Shown piece by piece: positions 14,080-14,808 of a DNA stretch of 14,808 nt; the stretch's first letter is position 1; each line of letters begins with the position of its first letter. The notes beneath the pieces are model-generated. The model did no database searches and was not told the origin of the DNA. It was given only the letters and a program-made list of their open reading frames with translations. Position numbers and translations under genes: made by a program. Location: positions 1-14,808 of the forward strand of contig JAHIFK010000225.1 in NCBI GenBank assembly GCA_018900975.1, written 5' to 3'. Source of the stretch: Methanobacteriota archaeon. Lineage in GTDB: Archaea; Halobacteriota; Methanosarcinia; Methanosarcinales; Methanoperedenaceae.

Positions 14080-14319
14080 AATCGGAATGAGATTGCTGGA
14101 TGCAGGGCAACCAGTTGCCCCTTCAGTTACCGATGTGCTCCGCCCAGTCGCGCGCCGCGTTCGGGGGGAAGCGAAAGACGGTGGTGGTTTCTAGGGTGAA
14201 GATGCAAGGCTATTCGCGCATGTTCCTTGCAGCTTCCTTGAAGAAGGGGAGCGAGAGTATATGGGAGGTTCGATGTTTTCCTTTCCAGTCCTCTCCAGTC
14301 AATTTTGAGGGAGCGTTGC
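14080..14319. other. GC-rich stretch with ambiguous short reading frames
   Basis: This region is conspicuously GC-rich: 14101-14160 is about two-thirds G+C, whereas the flanking genes are visibly lower. A small hairpin, GGGCAA-CCAG-TTGCCC, occupies 14105-14120. On the plus strand an 80-codon frame is open from 14100 to 14342. On the minus strand a 60-codon frame from a TTG at 14302 to 14123 is broken by one amber codon at 14210-14212; its second half (VFRFPPNAARDWAEHIGN) reads like a genuine protein. Third codon positions coincide in both frames, so codon use cannot decide between them. No known RNA family was recognised. It may be a remnant of a transferred gene, a structured RNA or a small gene. 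Confidence 0.35.
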
Positions 14320-14320
14320 G

Positions 14321-14397
14321 TTTAAATATAGACCTTAACTAATTGTCCACTCGAAGGGGCGCAGTCTACCATATATCTGTGAAAATACTCCGGGAGG
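14321..14397 (+). promoter_or_regulatory. Promoter and RBS of the truncated TPR gene
   Basis: TTTAAATATA at 14321-14330 is a good archaeal TATA box with an expected start near 14350. GGGAGG at 14392-14397 is a strong ribosome binding site 6 nt before the ATG at 14404. Confidence 0.6.
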
Positions 14398-14403
14398 ATA
14401 TTT

Positions 14404-14628
14404 ATGACATTGACAAAAAAGGGAGAGGATAAAGAAGAACACCAACCTGAGGCTGTTGGGATTTATCCGAAATCAGCGATTTTATGGTACAATAAAGGAG
14501 TTGATCTACATGATTTGGATAGATTTGAAGAAGCTCTGGTTGCATACGAAAAAGCTATTGAGATTTATCCGAATTTGATAGAGGCATGGAAAAACAAAGG
14601 ACGTGTTCTAGTGTCATGTCAAGGCTGA
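14404..14628 (+). pseudogene. TPR-repeat protein, truncated after about one and a half repeats
   Basis: The 74-codon frame holds one complete tetratricopeptide repeat (AILWYNKGVDLHDLDRFEEA, then LVAYEKAIEIYP, residues about 25-56), preceded by a partial one ending EAVGIYPKS and followed by the start of a third (LIEAWKNKGRVL). The repeats are of the N-K-G type abundant in Methanosarcinales and cyanobacteria, where proteins usually have many copies. The third repeat stops abruptly at VSCQG and TGA; the next 180 nt contain no further TPR sequence in any frame that I could follow. A direct repeat TGTCAT (14612-14617 and 14631-14636) lies at the break. The intact promoter, ribosome binding site and ATG suggest a once-functional gene truncated by deletion or insertion. 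A short expressed protein remains possible. Confidence 0.65.
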
Positions 14629-14710
14629 ATTGTCATATGAAATAGAGATATAGTTCTGCGCATAACAAACGATAAAATTATGACCATTGAGGAAAGAATC
14701 AGGTTCAACA

Positions 14711-14785
14711 AATCTGCGCCAATCTGTGAAATCTGCGGATTTTCATCTGAAATTTTATCCACAGATTGCGCAGATTTTCGCAGAT
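14711..14785. repeat. Imperfect inverted repeat of AATCTGCG/AATCTGTG units
   Basis: The left arm AATCTGCGCCAATCTGTG (14711-14728) pairs with CACAGATTGCGCAGATT (14760-14776), with one bulged base and a 31-nt loop. The unit AATCTGYG recurs three times on the left (14711, 14721, 14730) and inverted on the right up to 14785. Similar CTGCG/CTGTGGAT repeats recur in many microbial genomes, so this is probably one copy of a dispersed intergenic element. It lies just after the broken TPR gene. Confidence 0.7.
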
Positions 14786-14808
14786 AGAAAATATCGCAAG
14801 ACTATAAT

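Noticed and set aside
14105..14120. Hairpin GGGCAA-CCAG-TTGCCC as an intrinsic terminator of the CBS-ligase operon
   Set aside because: No T-run follows, and archaeal termination depends on T-runs rather than hairpins.
14680..14787. Short plus-strand frame starting MTIEERIRFNK
   Set aside because: Most of it is translation of the AATCTGCG inverted repeat (ICEICG-like peptide), a known type of artefact over such repeats.
1..14808. tRNA or rRNA genes
   Set aside because: No cloverleaf-like arms with a TTCGA-type loop or rRNA-conserved segments were recognised by eye on either strand; a covariance scan would be decisive.

Overview
The window looks like a chromosomal segment of a euryarchaeon, most likely of the Methanosarcinales / Methanoperedens-like group. 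It carries a proteasome-activating nucleotidase (PAN), archaeal MBF1, an MptE-type 6-hydroxymethylpterin diphosphokinase for tetrahydromethanopterin synthesis, an archaeal Rnl3-type RNA ligase and a PEP synthase. Several genes have archaeal TATA/BRE elements about 25 bp before a short leader or the start codon. The taxonomic placement is inferred from gene content recognised by eye; no search was run.

Left edge (1-1013, minus strand): a small accessory island. It holds the start of a DUF2281/antitoxin-like gene, a MNT-type nucleotidyltransferase followed by only the C-terminal half of its HEPN partner, and a very short orphan HNH nuclease gene. This looks like decayed toxin-antitoxin and mobile-type material.

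Centre (1094-8235, minus strand): a regulator-ppsA operon with palindromes upstream; a MamK-like actin gene abutting a gene for an archaellum FlaD/E-like domain plus coiled coil; mptE; a Roadblock/LC7 (MglB-like) gene preceded by three 21-bp tandem repeats; and pan. The actin, FlaD/E-like and Roadblock genes lie within about 3 kb on one strand and could belong to a cytoskeleton/polarity system; this is inference.

Right half (8290-14079, plus strand): mbf1, divergent from pan across a 54-bp gap with interleaved TATA boxes, then five consecutive genes made almost entirely of CBS domains (18 in total, the first protein ending in a zinc ribbon), then an ATP-dependent RNA ligase. Four of the CBS genes and the ligase are spaced 6-20 nt apart and probably form one operon. 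CBS modules usually bind adenine nucleotides or related ligands and the ligase consumes ATP and releases AMP, so a shared energy/adenylate-sensing role is possible but unproven.

Right edge (14080-14808): a GC-rich stretch that fits no recognised gene, a truncated TPR gene with its own promoter, and an imperfect inverted repeat of the AATCTGCG/AATCTGTG type. This is again accessory or decayed sequence.
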